A stretch of DNA of 52,867 nt from an uncultured beta proteobacterium (GCA_903908065.1 CAIVQO010000012.1:1-52867); one strand, 5' to 3'; counted from the stretch's first letter, positions 34,235 through 41,509 are shown. Notes: generated by a model not told the origin, from the letters alone. Program-made: numbers and translations.

Positions 34235-35443
34235 TTACAGGCCGAGAATCATCTGCGAGATGATGTTCTTCTGGATTTCGTTGGAGCCGCCGTAGATGGT
34301 GGTCTTGCGGACGTTGAAGTAATGGCCGGAAAGCGGGGCTGCGTCGTCGGCATAGTCGGCCATCAGGGGGTCGCCGGGCCAGGCGGCATCCAGCGCTTCG
34401 TGCAGATAAGGCAGGGCGTAGTGGCCCAGCGCCTGCATCTGCAATTCGGTGAGCATCTGCTGGATTTCCGAACCTTTGATCTTGAGGATCGAGGCTTCCG
34501 GGCCGGGGGCGCGCTTCTTTTCGCCTTCCGCCGAAATCACGCGCAGGTTGGTGATTTCCAGTGCCATCAGTTCCAGCTCGACCTGGGCGATGCGGTCGCG
34601 GAAGCGCGGGTCCTCGATCAGCGGCTTGCCATCGCCGGGCTCGCGGCGAGCAATTGCCTTCAGCTTCTTCAGTTCCCGCTTGGAGCGGCCGACCCCGGCG
34701 ATGCCGGTGCGCTCATGGCCGAGCAGGAACTTGGCATAGGTCCAGCCTTTGTTCTCTTCGCCGATCAGGTTCTCGACAGGCACCTTCACGTCTTCGAACC
34801 AGACTTCGTTGATTTCGTGTTCGCCGTCCATCATGATGATCGGACGCACGGTGATGCCGGGTGTCTTCATGTCGATCAGGAGGAAGGAGATCCCTTCCTG
34901 CTGGCGGCCTTCGGTTGATGTTCGCACCAGGCAGAAGATCCAGTCGGCGTACTGGCCCAGGGTGTTCCAGGTCTTCTGGCCATTCACCACGTAATGGTCG
35001 CCTTCGCGTACTGCACGTGTCTTGAGCGATGCCAGGTCGGAGCCGGAACCCGGCTCGGAGTAGCCCTGGCACCACCAGTCGGTGCCATCCACGATGCGTG
35101 GCAGGAAGCGCGCTTGCTGCGCGGGATTGCCGAAGGCCATGATCACCGGGGCCACCATCTTGAGGCCAAAGGGCAGTTGCATCGGCGCGCCGGCATCGGC
35201 GCATTCCTCGTCGAAGATATGCTGCTGCACGGCGGTCCAGCCGGTGCCACCGTGGTTGATCGGCCAGCTTGCCGCCCCCCATCCCTTGGCATGGAGGATC
35301 TTCTGCCAGCGAACGAAGTCATCTTTTTCCAGACGTTTGCCGCCATGGACCTTGTGACTGATCTCGGGGGGCAGCTTGGCGCGCAGAAAGCTGCGTACCT
35401 CGTCGCGAAAGGCAAGTTCGTCGGGGGTGAAATTCAAGTCCAT
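34235..35443 (-). CDS. Acyl-CoA dehydrogenase, PimC-like large partner
   Basis: This 402-residue acyl-CoA dehydrogenase resembles the large subunit of pimeloyl-CoA dehydrogenase (PimC). It has WWCQGYSEPGSGSDLASLKTRA and NGQKTWNTLGQYADW at the flavin site. The C-terminal TIYGGSNEIQKNI has Gly where MCAD has its base Glu376. The Glu in LLGHERTGIAG lies where isovaleryl-CoA-type enzymes carry the base, so catalysis remains possible. As first gene of the operon it sets the pathway entry: alpha,beta-dehydrogenation of a dicarboxylyl-, branched or ring-derived acyl-CoA. Confidence 0.88.
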   Translation of the reverse strand: MDLNFTPDELAFRDEVRSFLRAKLPPEISHKVHGGKRLEKDDFVRWQKILHAKGWGAASWPINHGGTGWTAVQQHIFDEECADAGAPMQLPFGLKMVAPVIMAFGNPAQQARFLPRIVDGTDWWCQGYSEPGSGSDLASLKTRAVREGDHYVVNGQKTWNTLGQYADWIFCLVRTSTEGRQQEGISFLLIDMKTPGITVRPIIMMDGEHEINEVWFEDVKVPVENLIGEENKGWTYAKFLLGHERTGIAGVGRSKRELKKLKAIARREPGDGKPLIEDPRFRDRIAQVELELMALEITNLRVISAEGEKKRAPGPEASILKIKGSEIQQMLTELQMQALGHYALPYLHEALDAAWPGDPLMADYADDAAPLSGHYFNVRKTTIYGGSNEIQKNIISQMILGL

Positions 35444-35524
35444 GAAGGATAGATCCTATGATGAGAGGGCTATAGTGGTCTGCATAGCGGAACTATGTTC
35501 TGAAAAGATGGTACGCGAACTCGT

Positions 35525-35537
35525 CTTGTCTGACAAG
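35525..35537. promoter_or_regulatory. Palindrome upstream of the acyl-CoA operon
   Basis: A perfect 13-bp palindrome CTTGTC-T-GACAAG lies about 80 bp upstream of the first dehydrogenase gene and about 70 bp before the divergent promoter. Such a site could bind a TetR- or GntR-type regulator of the operon. No regulator gene is in the operon itself. Confidence 0.4.
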
Positions 35538-35602
35538 CAAAGTTTCGCTGCGGATCTTGACCAGGCTTACTTTCGGAATACTTGATAACCTTACTCAAAT
35601 TA

Positions 35603-35631
35603 TTGATATTAAATATTTCCCGGGATAAAAT
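35603..35631 (+). promoter_or_regulatory. Sigma70-type promoter of the methionine-rich peptide gene
   Basis: TTGATA (35603-35608) and TAAAAT (35626-35631) are separated by exactly 17 bases, close to consensus. Transcription would begin near 35638 and leave a leader of about 117 nt before the ATG at 35755. Both boxes lie in an AT-rich patch unlike the surrounding high-GC DNA. Confidence 0.65.
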
Positions 35632-35672
35632 CGAATGAGTAATCAGGCATGGCATTGACTGGTTGCGAAAGC

Positions 35673-35698
35673 GGTTGAACTCCGGTTTCGGAGCAACC
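35673..35698 (+). promoter_or_regulatory. Hairpin in the leader of the methionine-rich peptide gene
   Basis: GGTTG-AA-CTCCG-GTTT-CGGAG-CAACC can fold into a stem with a two-base bulge and a four-base loop. The preceding GGTTGC at 35661-35666 can pair instead with GCAACC at 35693-35698, so two alternative folds exist. It lies in the leader and might stabilise the message or regulate it. No known riboswitch was recognised. Confidence 0.4.
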
Positions 35699-35754
35699 GA
35701 GAGTCCGATCCGACGGGGTTGGATATTTTTTTCTCTTCGAAGAGGTTTGCCTAC

Positions 35755-36069
35755 ATGAAAATCAAGACCATCGTTGTTGCTTCCATCGTTTCCATGGCTG
35801 TCGCCGGTGCCGCTGTTGCTGCCGAGCAAAAGGGTATGGGTGGCATGTCCGGCATGGACGCCAAGAAAGAGCAGAAGGGCATGAGCGGCATGGCTGGAAT
35901 GGACGCCAAGAAGGACCAGAAGGGCATGGAAGGCATGTCCGGCATGGACGCCAAGAAGGGCGACAAGAAGCCCGCCGAGAAGAAGGAAGCCAAGAAGGAC
36001 GACCAGAAGGGCATGGCTGGCATGGGCGGCATGTCCGGCATGGACGCCAAGAAAGACGCCAAGAAGTAA
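35755..36069 (+). CDS. Exported methionine-rich repeat peptide (MrpX-like)
   Basis: This 104-residue protein has a signal peptide of about 23 residues (MKIKTIVVASIVSMAVAG..AVAA). The 81-residue mature part contains 13 Met and many Gly, Lys and Asp, with no Cys, His or aromatic residues. It is made of four copies of a unit like KGM-x-GM-x-GMDAKK (one copy has an extra GGM), with a KKPAEKKEAKK spacer between the third and fourth. The start is ATG 35755. The composition resembles MrpX of Azospira, a periplasmic hypochlorite scavenger whose oxidised Met are restored by a molybdoenzyme. Metal (Cu(I)) binding is another option. It heads a cluster containing a DMSO-reductase-type enzyme. Confidence 0.8.
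   Translation: MKIKTIVVASIVSMAVAGAAVAAEQKGMGGMSGMDAKKEQKGMSGMAGMDAKKDQKGMEGMSGMDAKKGDKKPAEKKEAKKDDQKGMAGMGGMSGMDAKKDAKK
35827..36066 (+). repeat. Coding tandem repeat in the methionine-rich peptide
   Basis: Near-identical units of about 45-54 bp encode KGM-x-GM-x-GMDAKK. The copies differ mainly at one variable residue and at wobble positions, which suggests expansion by slippage or unequal crossing-over followed by drift under selection for the motif. Confidence 0.75.
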
Positions 36070-36102
36070 TTTGGCTCTGCCTCTGGCAGTTGCAGTCGGA
36101 AG

Positions 36103-36136
36103 CGCGGAGCCGGGGCAACCCCGCTCCGCGTTTTTT
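36103..36136 (+). terminator. Intrinsic terminator between peptide gene and enzyme genes
   Basis: CGCGGAGC (36103-36110) pairs with GCTCCGCG (36123-36130), the loop region CGGGGCAACCCC can extend the stem, and TTTTTT follows at once. It is a textbook Rho-independent terminator. It ends only 12 bases before the next ATG at 36149, so read-through must carry the downstream operon unless it has its own promoter. Confidence 0.85.
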
Positions 36137-36148
36137 ATTGAGGTTTCG

Positions 36149-36481
36149 ATGAAGCGTCCTATCTCTGGATTTTTGGCAGCGTGGAGTTTGTCGTCGTGGG
36201 TGGTGCTCCAATGTAGCGCCGCAACGAGCGGGAATGCCTTGCCTTATGTTGCCGGTTTGACTCCCTATCAGCGCCCTGCCTACGCTCCTGTCATCCGCGA
36301 GTCCAAGCAAACACCGGAGTGGCGCCAAAACGCATTGCGCGGCGTCAGCGAGCCGGTTCCCGCCAGCCTGAAATTCCTGAATGACCAGGGGGCCTGGTAC
36401 ACCCCCTTCGACCGTGCCGGCATGCCCGGCTACTACGACTTGCGCCAGATGCACACGATTCCGGCCAAGGCCAAGCCCTGA
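36149..36481 (+). CDS. Secreted hypothetical protein, first gene after the terminator
   Basis: This 110-residue protein has an N-terminal hydrophobic segment after MKRPIS (GFLAAWSLSSWVVLQCSAA), probably a signal peptide or lipoprotein-like leader. The mature part is rich in Pro and Tyr (YVAGLTPYQRPAYAPVIRE, WYTPFDRAGMPGYYDLRQMHTIP) and has no Cys. I recognise no domain. GAGG at 36140-36143 serves as ribosome site. Its stop is seven bases from the cytochrome ATG, so it belongs to the enzyme operon and may be a periplasmic subunit or factor. Confidence 0.7.
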   Translation: MKRPISGFLAAWSLSSWVVLQCSAATSGNALPYVAGLTPYQRPAYAPVIRESKQTPEWRQNALRGVSEPVPASLKFLNDQGAWYTPFDRAGMPGYYDLRQMHTIPAKAKP

Positions 36482-36488
36482 GAACCTA

Positions 36489-37337
36489 ATGAACGCTTTG
36501 AAGTGGATCGCCGTTATCCTGGTTTTGGCCATTTCCGGCTATGGGCTGAAGGCCGGCGCCGACGCCCGCCAGGCTGCCGAACGCGAACGGATCGCCGATA
36601 CCGCCGGCAAGCTATTGCGCGCCACCTACAGTCCATTGCATTTCAAGCCCGCCATCGAGACGGCGACGGATGCACAGTGCCTGGCCTGTCACAAGGAGGT
36701 GCTGGACGACAAACCACGGGTGGCTGCACCGGCCGGCCTGCGGGCGGCCGACAACCTGGCCTGGTATCAGCAGACCAGCACCTACCAGGGCGAACAGGAC
36801 AGTTTCCATCGTCGCCACCTGGTGACACCGATGGCGAAAGCGCTGATGAACCTTGCCTGCACCACCTGTCACCAGGGGCAGGACGTGCGCGAAGAAGCAC
36901 AGGGTTCGTCGGCCACATCGGCACCGCAAACCGATGCAGGCTTCACCCTGCGCAAGCAGGTCAATCCGGAGACCACCTGCCTCAAGTGCCACGGCCAGTT
37001 CCCGGCCAAGGAGATCATGGGCCTGCCGGCGCCCTGGAAGGACGCCAAAGACATGTTCCAGAACGACTGCTTGGGCTGCCATGCGGCGATTCGCACGGCG
37101 CGCCACCAGGTCAGTTACCTGAATTCCGAGGCGATCGAGACGGCGGCCCGCGAGGCCACGGGGAAGAAGCAAGGCGGCGACGTCTGTTACGGGTGCCACG
37201 GCGGCCGCGCCTGGTATCGGATTGCCTATCCCTATGCGCGCAATCCATGGCCCGGCATGCCCGAGGTCACGCCGGAGTGGGCTCGCCTGCGTCCACGTCA
37301 TTCCGAAATGCGTTTCCTGACCCAAGCCGGACGCTGA
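36489..37337 (+). CDS. Pentaheme c-type cytochrome
   Basis: This 282-residue protein has an N-terminal hydrophobic helix (LKWIAVILVLAISGYGLKAG), probably a membrane anchor or uncleaved signal. Five CXXCH heme sites follow, at Cys64 (CLACH), Cys124 (CTTCH), Cys164 (CLKCH), Cys194 (CLGCH) and Cys233 (CYGCH). I see no clear NapC/NrfH signature, although the anchored multiheme layout is similar. In this operon it probably carries electrons between the quinone pool (or another donor) and the molybdoenzyme, taking the place of a DmsC-type membrane subunit. Direct quinol oxidation is unproven. Confidence 0.9.
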   Translation: MNALKWIAVILVLAISGYGLKAGADARQAAERERIADTAGKLLRATYSPLHFKPAIETATDAQCLACHKEVLDDKPRVAAPAGLRAADNLAWYQQTSTYQGEQDSFHRRHLVTPMAKALMNLACTTCHQGQDVREEAQGSSATSAPQTDAGFTLRKQVNPETTCLKCHGQFPAKEIMGLPAPWKDAKDMFQNDCLGCHAAIRTARHQVSYLNSEAIETAAREATGKKQGGDVCYGCHGGRAWYRIAYPYARNPWPGMPEVTPEWARLRPRHSEMRFLTQAGR

Positions 37338-37338
37338 C

Positions 37339-39915
37339 ATGAAAACGATTCCCGCCGCGATCCACGCGATCCTCAATCCTTCCCGTCGCAGCTTCCTCAA
37401 GACCACGGCAGCCGGCGCGGCGCTGGCCGGTGCCGGTGGCCTGCTGGAAATCGCCACCCAGGACAAGCACGCCGACGCCTTCGCCTACGAGCCCTACCTG
37501 ACGGACGACCAACTCACCACGGTGGTCACCAGTTGCGACCACAACTGCGGTTCGCGCCACATGCTGGTGGCGCACAAGAAGGGCGACGTCATCGTGCGCC
37601 TGTCGACCGATGACGGCCGCTACCAGGAGCGCGGCGAGTTCGGCAAGGACACGGTGGCCGAGCCACAGTTGCGTGCCTGCCTGCGCGGCCGTTCCTACCG
37701 CTCGCGCCTGTATTCGCCGGAGCGATTGCTCTACCCGATGATGCGCGTCGGCGAGCGCGGCGAAGGAAAGTTCAAGCGCGTCTCCTGGGACCAGGCGCTC
37801 GACCACATTGCGAAGAAGATGATCGAGCTGAAGGCCAAGTACGGCCCGACGGCGCTGCTCGATCAGGGCTACGCCGGTACATCCTACGGCGTGCTGCACA
37901 AGTCGGACCAGATCGAGGGGCTGCTGTCGCGCTTTCTCGGCGTCTTCGGTTGTCGCACGAATTCGTGGTCGGTGCCCAGCTACCAGGGCACCACTTTCAG
38001 TTCGCGCATGACCTTCGGCAACATCGAGGACGGCAACGAGGACGACGCCTTCGCCCACAGCAAGCTGATCATCATGTGGGGCTGGAACCCGGCCTACACC
38101 TTCCATGGCGGCAACACCTTCTACTACATGCGCATGGCCAAGCAGAAGGGCTGCAAGTTCGTCGTCGTCGATCCGCAATACACGGATTCGGCGGCGGCCT
38201 ACGATGCCTGGTGGATTCCGATCCGGCCCAATACCGATGCCGCGATGCTGGCCGGCATGGCGCATTACATCTTCGCCAATAAGCTGCAAGACCAGAAGTT
38301 CATCGACAAGTTCGTGCAGGGCATGGATGCCGGCACCATGCCGGACTGGGCCAAGGGGCAGGAAAGCTTCAAGGACTACATCCTCGGCACCAACGACAAG
38401 ACACCGAAAACACCAGAGTGGGCCGAGCAGATCTGCGGTGTGCCGGCGGCCGACATCAAGAAGCTGGCCGACATGTATGCGCGCACCAAGCCGGCGGCAT
38501 TGAAAGCGTCCTGGGCACCGGGGCGAAACGCCTACGGCGAACAGTACAACCGCATGGCGGCGGCGGTGCAGGCGATGACCGGCAACATCGGCATCCTCGG
38601 CGGCTGTGCCGAGGGCGTGGGCAAGGGCTGGCACGCCGAATCGGTGGCCTATCCTTACGACGAATACGCCAACGTCTGGTATGCCTCGATCAAGTCGGAC
38701 CGCTGGGCGCACTGTGTGCTCAACTATCCCAACCTCAAGCGCGAAGAAATCGGCTGCTGGCCGCGCGACGACGAGCTCGACGGCAAGATCCCCAATATCA
38801 AGGGCATCTTCTGGCACGGCTCGGACTGGTTCAACCAGCTCACCAACATCAACAAGGAAATCGAGGCGATCAAGAAGCTGGAACTGGTGGTCTGCTCCGA
38901 TTCGACCATCACGCCTTCCGGCCTGTGGGCCGACGTGCTATTGCCGATCGCCACCCACTTCGAGCGCCACGACGTGGCGCTGCCCTGGTACAAGGGCCAC
39001 TACTACATCCATCGGCCCAAAGTGATTGAGCCGATGGGCGAGAGCAAGACCGACCTTCAGGTCTATACCGAGCTGTGCTATCGCCTGGAGGCCCTCGATC
39101 CGGCGCTCAAGGGTCTGGGCAAACGCTACAACCCGAAGGCCGAGCGCAATTATTTCGACAACCCGGACGCGGTGGATGAAGCCTACCTGGCCGACTGGTG
39201 GAAGAAAGTGCAGGACCACCAAGGCGTAAAAATGAGCTGGGACGAGTTCAAGCGACGCGGTGTGTACAAGTTCACCTTTGACCAGCCGCACGTCGCGTTC
39301 CGCGACCAGGTCCAGAACGGCGAGCCCTTCGAGACGCCTTCCGGGAAGATCGAGATTTTCTCCACTACGCTGGCCAGGATCACCGACTGGACCAAGACCC
39401 AGTACGGCTATCCGATACCGGCGATTCCGAAGTGGATCGAGCCCTTCGAGTGGCTGGGCGATACCGCCAAGGCCAAGCAGCACCCTTTCCACCTGATCAC
39501 GCCGCATCCGCGCTGGCGCACGCACTCGATCTTCCACAACATTCCGTGGTTGCGCGAGACCTACCAGCAGGAAGTCACGCTTAATGCAGCAGATGCCAAA
39601 CGCCTCGGCATCGTGACCGGCGACATCGTCGAGGTCTGGAACGATCGCGGCAAGGTGGTGGTGCCGGCCTATGTCACCGAACGCTGCATGCCCGGCGTGG
39701 CGGTGCTGTACGAAGGATCGTGGATGGACCTGGACAAGCAGGGGGTCGATCGCTCCGGCAATCCCGATTTCCTGACCAAGGACGAGCCAAGTCCGGCCGG
39801 CGCCTTCGCCTACAACACGATCCTCGCCAGCATTCGCAAGAGCACGCTGGAGCATCGCCCGGGCTGGGACAGTCAGGCGACGGCGCGCTCCTATATCTTC
39901 CGCCGGGATTCCTGA
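37339..39915 (+). CDS. DMSO-reductase-family molybdoenzyme, catalytic subunit (DmsA-like)
   Basis: This 858-residue protein has a twin-arginine signal (SRRSFLKTTAAGAALAG) and so is exported folded with its cofactor. The closest layout I know is E. coli DmsA. Shared stretches include LRACLRGRSYRSRLYSPERLLYPM, VSWDQALDHIAKKM, DPQYTDSAAAYDAWWIPIRP, TPEWAEQICGVPA and TPSGKIEIFS. Ser214 (VPSYQG) aligns with the Ser that ligates Mo in DMSO reductases. The N-terminal Fe-S motif is Cys66, Cys70, His74, Cys114, so the third Cys is His. Substrates of the family include DMSO, TMAO and methionine sulfoxide. Confidence 0.88.
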   Translation: MKTIPAAIHAILNPSRRSFLKTTAAGAALAGAGGLLEIATQDKHADAFAYEPYLTDDQLTTVVTSCDHNCGSRHMLVAHKKGDVIVRLSTDDGRYQERGEFGKDTVAEPQLRACLRGRSYRSRLYSPERLLYPMMRVGERGEGKFKRVSWDQALDHIAKKMIELKAKYGPTALLDQGYAGTSYGVLHKSDQIEGLLSRFLGVFGCRTNSWSVPSYQGTTFSSRMTFGNIEDGNEDDAFAHSKLIIMWGWNPAYTFHGGNTFYYMRMAKQKGCKFVVVDPQYTDSAAAYDAWWIPIRPNTDAAMLAGMAHYIFANKLQDQKFIDKFVQGMDAGTMPDWAKGQESFKDYILGTNDKTPKTPEWAEQICGVPAADIKKLADMYARTKPAALKASWAPGRNAYGEQYNRMAAAVQAMTGNIGILGGCAEGVGKGWHAESVAYPYDEYANVWYASIKSDRWAHCVLNYPNLKREEIGCWPRDDELDGKIPNIKGIFWHGSDWFNQLTNINKEIEAIKKLELVVCSDSTITPSGLWADVLLPIATHFERHDVALPWYKGHYYIHRPKVIEPMGESKTDLQVYTELCYRLEALDPALKGLGKRYNPKAERNYFDNPDAVDEAYLADWWKKVQDHQGVKMSWDEFKRRGVYKFTFDQPHVAFRDQVQNGEPFETPSGKIEIFSTTLARITDWTKTQYGYPIPAIPKWIEPFEWLGDTAKAKQHPFHLITPHPRWRTHSIFHNIPWLRETYQQEVTLNAADAKRLGIVTGDIVEVWNDRGKVVVPAYVTERCMPGVAVLYEGSWMDLDKQGVDRSGNPDFLTKDEPSPAGAFAYNTILASIRKSTLEHRPGWDSQATARSYIFRRDS

Positions 39916-39917
39916 TC

Positions 39918-40580
39918 ATGAGCAAGAAACTCGACATGAAGCAGGTCAGGGGGGCCCTGGAACGCAAGGTGGCGCAGACCTACGAACCGGTGAAACCGGC
40001 AAAGCAGCTCGGCTTCATCCACCACAACGTCGATTGCATCGGCTGCCGTGCCTGCGAGATCGCCTGCAAGGACAAGAACGGTTTGCCGCCGGGGCCTCGC
40101 TTCCGGCGCGTGATGTACGTCGAGGGCGGTCACTATCCGGACGTTTTCGCCTACAAGGTCAACATGTCCTGCAACCATTGCGCGGAGCCTGCCTGCCTGC
40201 CGACCTGCCCGACCGGCGCCATCTGGAAGCGCGAAGCGGATGGCATCGTCGATATCGATTCGACCCTGTGCATCGGCTGCCGCCGCTGCGAAGCTGCCTG
40301 TCCTTATGGGGCGCCGCAGTGGAACCCGAAGGAGCAGATCGTCCAGAAATGCAATATGTGCGTCGACGAGATCGATGCCGGGCGCAAGCCCTACTGCGTG
40401 ATGGCCTGCATGATGCGGGTGCTCGACATCGGTCCGATCGAGGCGCTCTGGAACGCCAGCCACAAGACGACGGCGATCGGCCCCAATGACAAGCCCGTGC
40501 GCCAGGTGAAAAACATGGCCAACCCCGAGTTGACCAAGCCCTCGATTGCCTTCGTGCCGCACAGCAAGGGTAAGGTGTGA
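39918..40580 (+). CDS. Four-cluster ferredoxin subunit (DmsB-like)
   Basis: This 220-residue protein carries four [4Fe-4S] cysteine clusters: CIGCRACEIAC, CNHCAEPACLPTC, CIGCRRCEAAC and CNMCVDE...YCVMAC. That is the DmsB/TtrB pattern. It has no signal peptide, so it would be carried out by the TAT signal of the catalytic subunit. The ATG at 39918 lies two bases after the previous stop. It would pass electrons from the pentaheme cytochrome to the Mo centre. Its GTGA overlap couples it to the chaperone gene. Confidence 0.92.
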   Translation: MSKKLDMKQVRGALERKVAQTYEPVKPAKQLGFIHHNVDCIGCRACEIACKDKNGLPPGPRFRRVMYVEGGHYPDVFAYKVNMSCNHCAEPACLPTCPTGAIWKREADGIVDIDSTLCIGCRRCEAACPYGAPQWNPKEQIVQKCNMCVDEIDAGRKPYCVMACMMRVLDIGPIEALWNASHKTTAIGPNDKPVRQVKNMANPELTKPSIAFVPHSKGKV

Positions 40581-41326
40581 GCACGCTGTCGCCGGAAGTC
40601 GGCAGGGCCCTGGCCGCGGACTTCGCCAGCCTCGCCGTGCTGCACGATGCAGAATTGAATGCGGCCTTGATCGCCGAGCTGCGTCAGGTCGGATTTCCCG
40701 AAAGCATGGCCATGCTCCCGTGCGACGACCGGGCGGGCGACTGCAGGTCGGCCATGGCCAGCGCGCTTGCCATGCTGCCGGCGGCGCCCGATACGGCCTG
40801 CCTCGACGAACTTGCCGCCGACTATGCCGCAATTTATCTTACGGCCGCCTACGGCGCCTCGCCCAGCGAGTCCTTTTGGCTTTCGGACGATCATCTGGTA
40901 TGCCAGGAGGCAATGTTCGAGTTGCGCAAACTGTATCGGACGCACGGACTGGCAGCGCCGAACTGGCGCCGTCGGCCCGATGATCACCTGGTTTACCAAC
41001 TCCAGTTCCTGGCGCGATGCCTGGAATTGCTGGCCGGCGACGATGACTGGCGCGCCGTGGCCGGGTTTCTCGATTTCCATCTGTTGCGCTGGCTGCCGGA
41101 TTTTTCGCGACGGGTAGCCGAGCGTTGTGATACGGCGTTTTACGCGGCCCTGATGCTGCTGACCGACGCCTGGTGTCGGCAGTTGCGCGAGTTGATTGCC
41201 ACGCATCTCGATGAGGTGCCGCCGACGCCAGAGGAGATTGCCGCCACGCTGGCATCCCGGCGCGTGGTGCAGGCCGAGCCGGTGCCCCTGCAGTTCTTTC
41301 CGGGCGGGGCAGGACCAAGCTGGTAG
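40577..41326 (+). CDS. TorD/DmsD-family molybdoenzyme chaperone
   Basis: This 249-residue all-helical protein resembles the TorD/DmsD chaperones. The recognisable parts are DELAADYAAIYLTAAYGASPSESFWL near residue 75-100 and the later DDHLVYQLQFLARCLEL, with FLDFHLLRWLPDFSRRV matching the family's conserved helix. These bind the TAT leader of their partner until cofactor insertion is complete. The start is GTG 40577, overlapping the ferredoxin stop. It is the last gene of the operon, 10 bp ahead of a terminator. Confidence 0.87.
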   Translation: MSTLSPEVGRALAADFASLAVLHDAELNAALIAELRQVGFPESMAMLPCDDRAGDCRSAMASALAMLPAAPDTACLDELAADYAAIYLTAAYGASPSESFWLSDDHLVCQEAMFELRKLYRTHGLAAPNWRRRPDDHLVYQLQFLARCLELLAGDDDWRAVAGFLDFHLLRWLPDFSRRVAERCDTAFYAALMLLTDAWCRQLRELIATHLDEVPPTPEEIAATLASRRVVQAEPVPLQFFPGGAGPSW

Positions 41327-41335
41327 TGCGCCGCT

Positions 41336-41360
41336 GCAAGCCTTTAGGCTTGCTTCTTTC
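41336..41360 (+). terminator. Terminator after the molybdoenzyme operon
   Basis: GCAAGCC, loop TTTA, GGCTTGC form a perfect seven-base stem, followed by a T-rich TTCTTTC tract. It lies directly after the chaperone gene and before tRNA-His, so it closes the operon. Confidence 0.7.
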
Positions 41361-41424
41361 CCGGCTTTCTTTGATAATTCGCCCCCTGCCTGCGGGGTAG
41401 TTCAATACGCGGGCAAGACCCGGT

Positions 41425-41501
41425 GGTGGCTGTAGCTCAGTTGGTAGAGTCCCGGATTGTGATTCCGGCTGTCGTGGGTTCGAGTCCCATCAGCCACCCC
41501 A
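41425..41501 (+). tRNA. tRNA-His (GTG)
   Basis: The 77-base sequence folds as a tRNA with the anticodon GTG (41459-41461) in loop TTGTGAT, D-arm GCTCAGTTGGTAGAGT and T-loop TTCGAGT. The acceptor stem GTGGCTG/CAGCCAC carries the extra G at position -1 characteristic of tRNA-His, and CCA is encoded. It is followed by a strong terminator. Confidence 0.95.
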
Positions 41502-41509
41502 CCCGAATT

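Noticed and set aside
30612-34918. Two frames of about 600 codons on the plus strand within the acyl-CoA operon
   Set aside because: Both lie opposite clear dehydrogenase genes and give no recognisable protein.
35597-35618. FNR/Anr box overlapping the peptide promoter
   Set aside because: One half (TTGAT) fits, the other (AATAT) does not match ATCAA, and it overlaps the -35 box instead of lying near -41.5.
35638-35754. Moco or other known riboswitch
   Set aside because: The leader can fold, but I could not match any known conserved core by eye.
37267-38817. 516-codon minus-strand frame opposite the DmsA-like gene
   Set aside because: Shadow frame; the plus-strand protein matches DmsA throughout.
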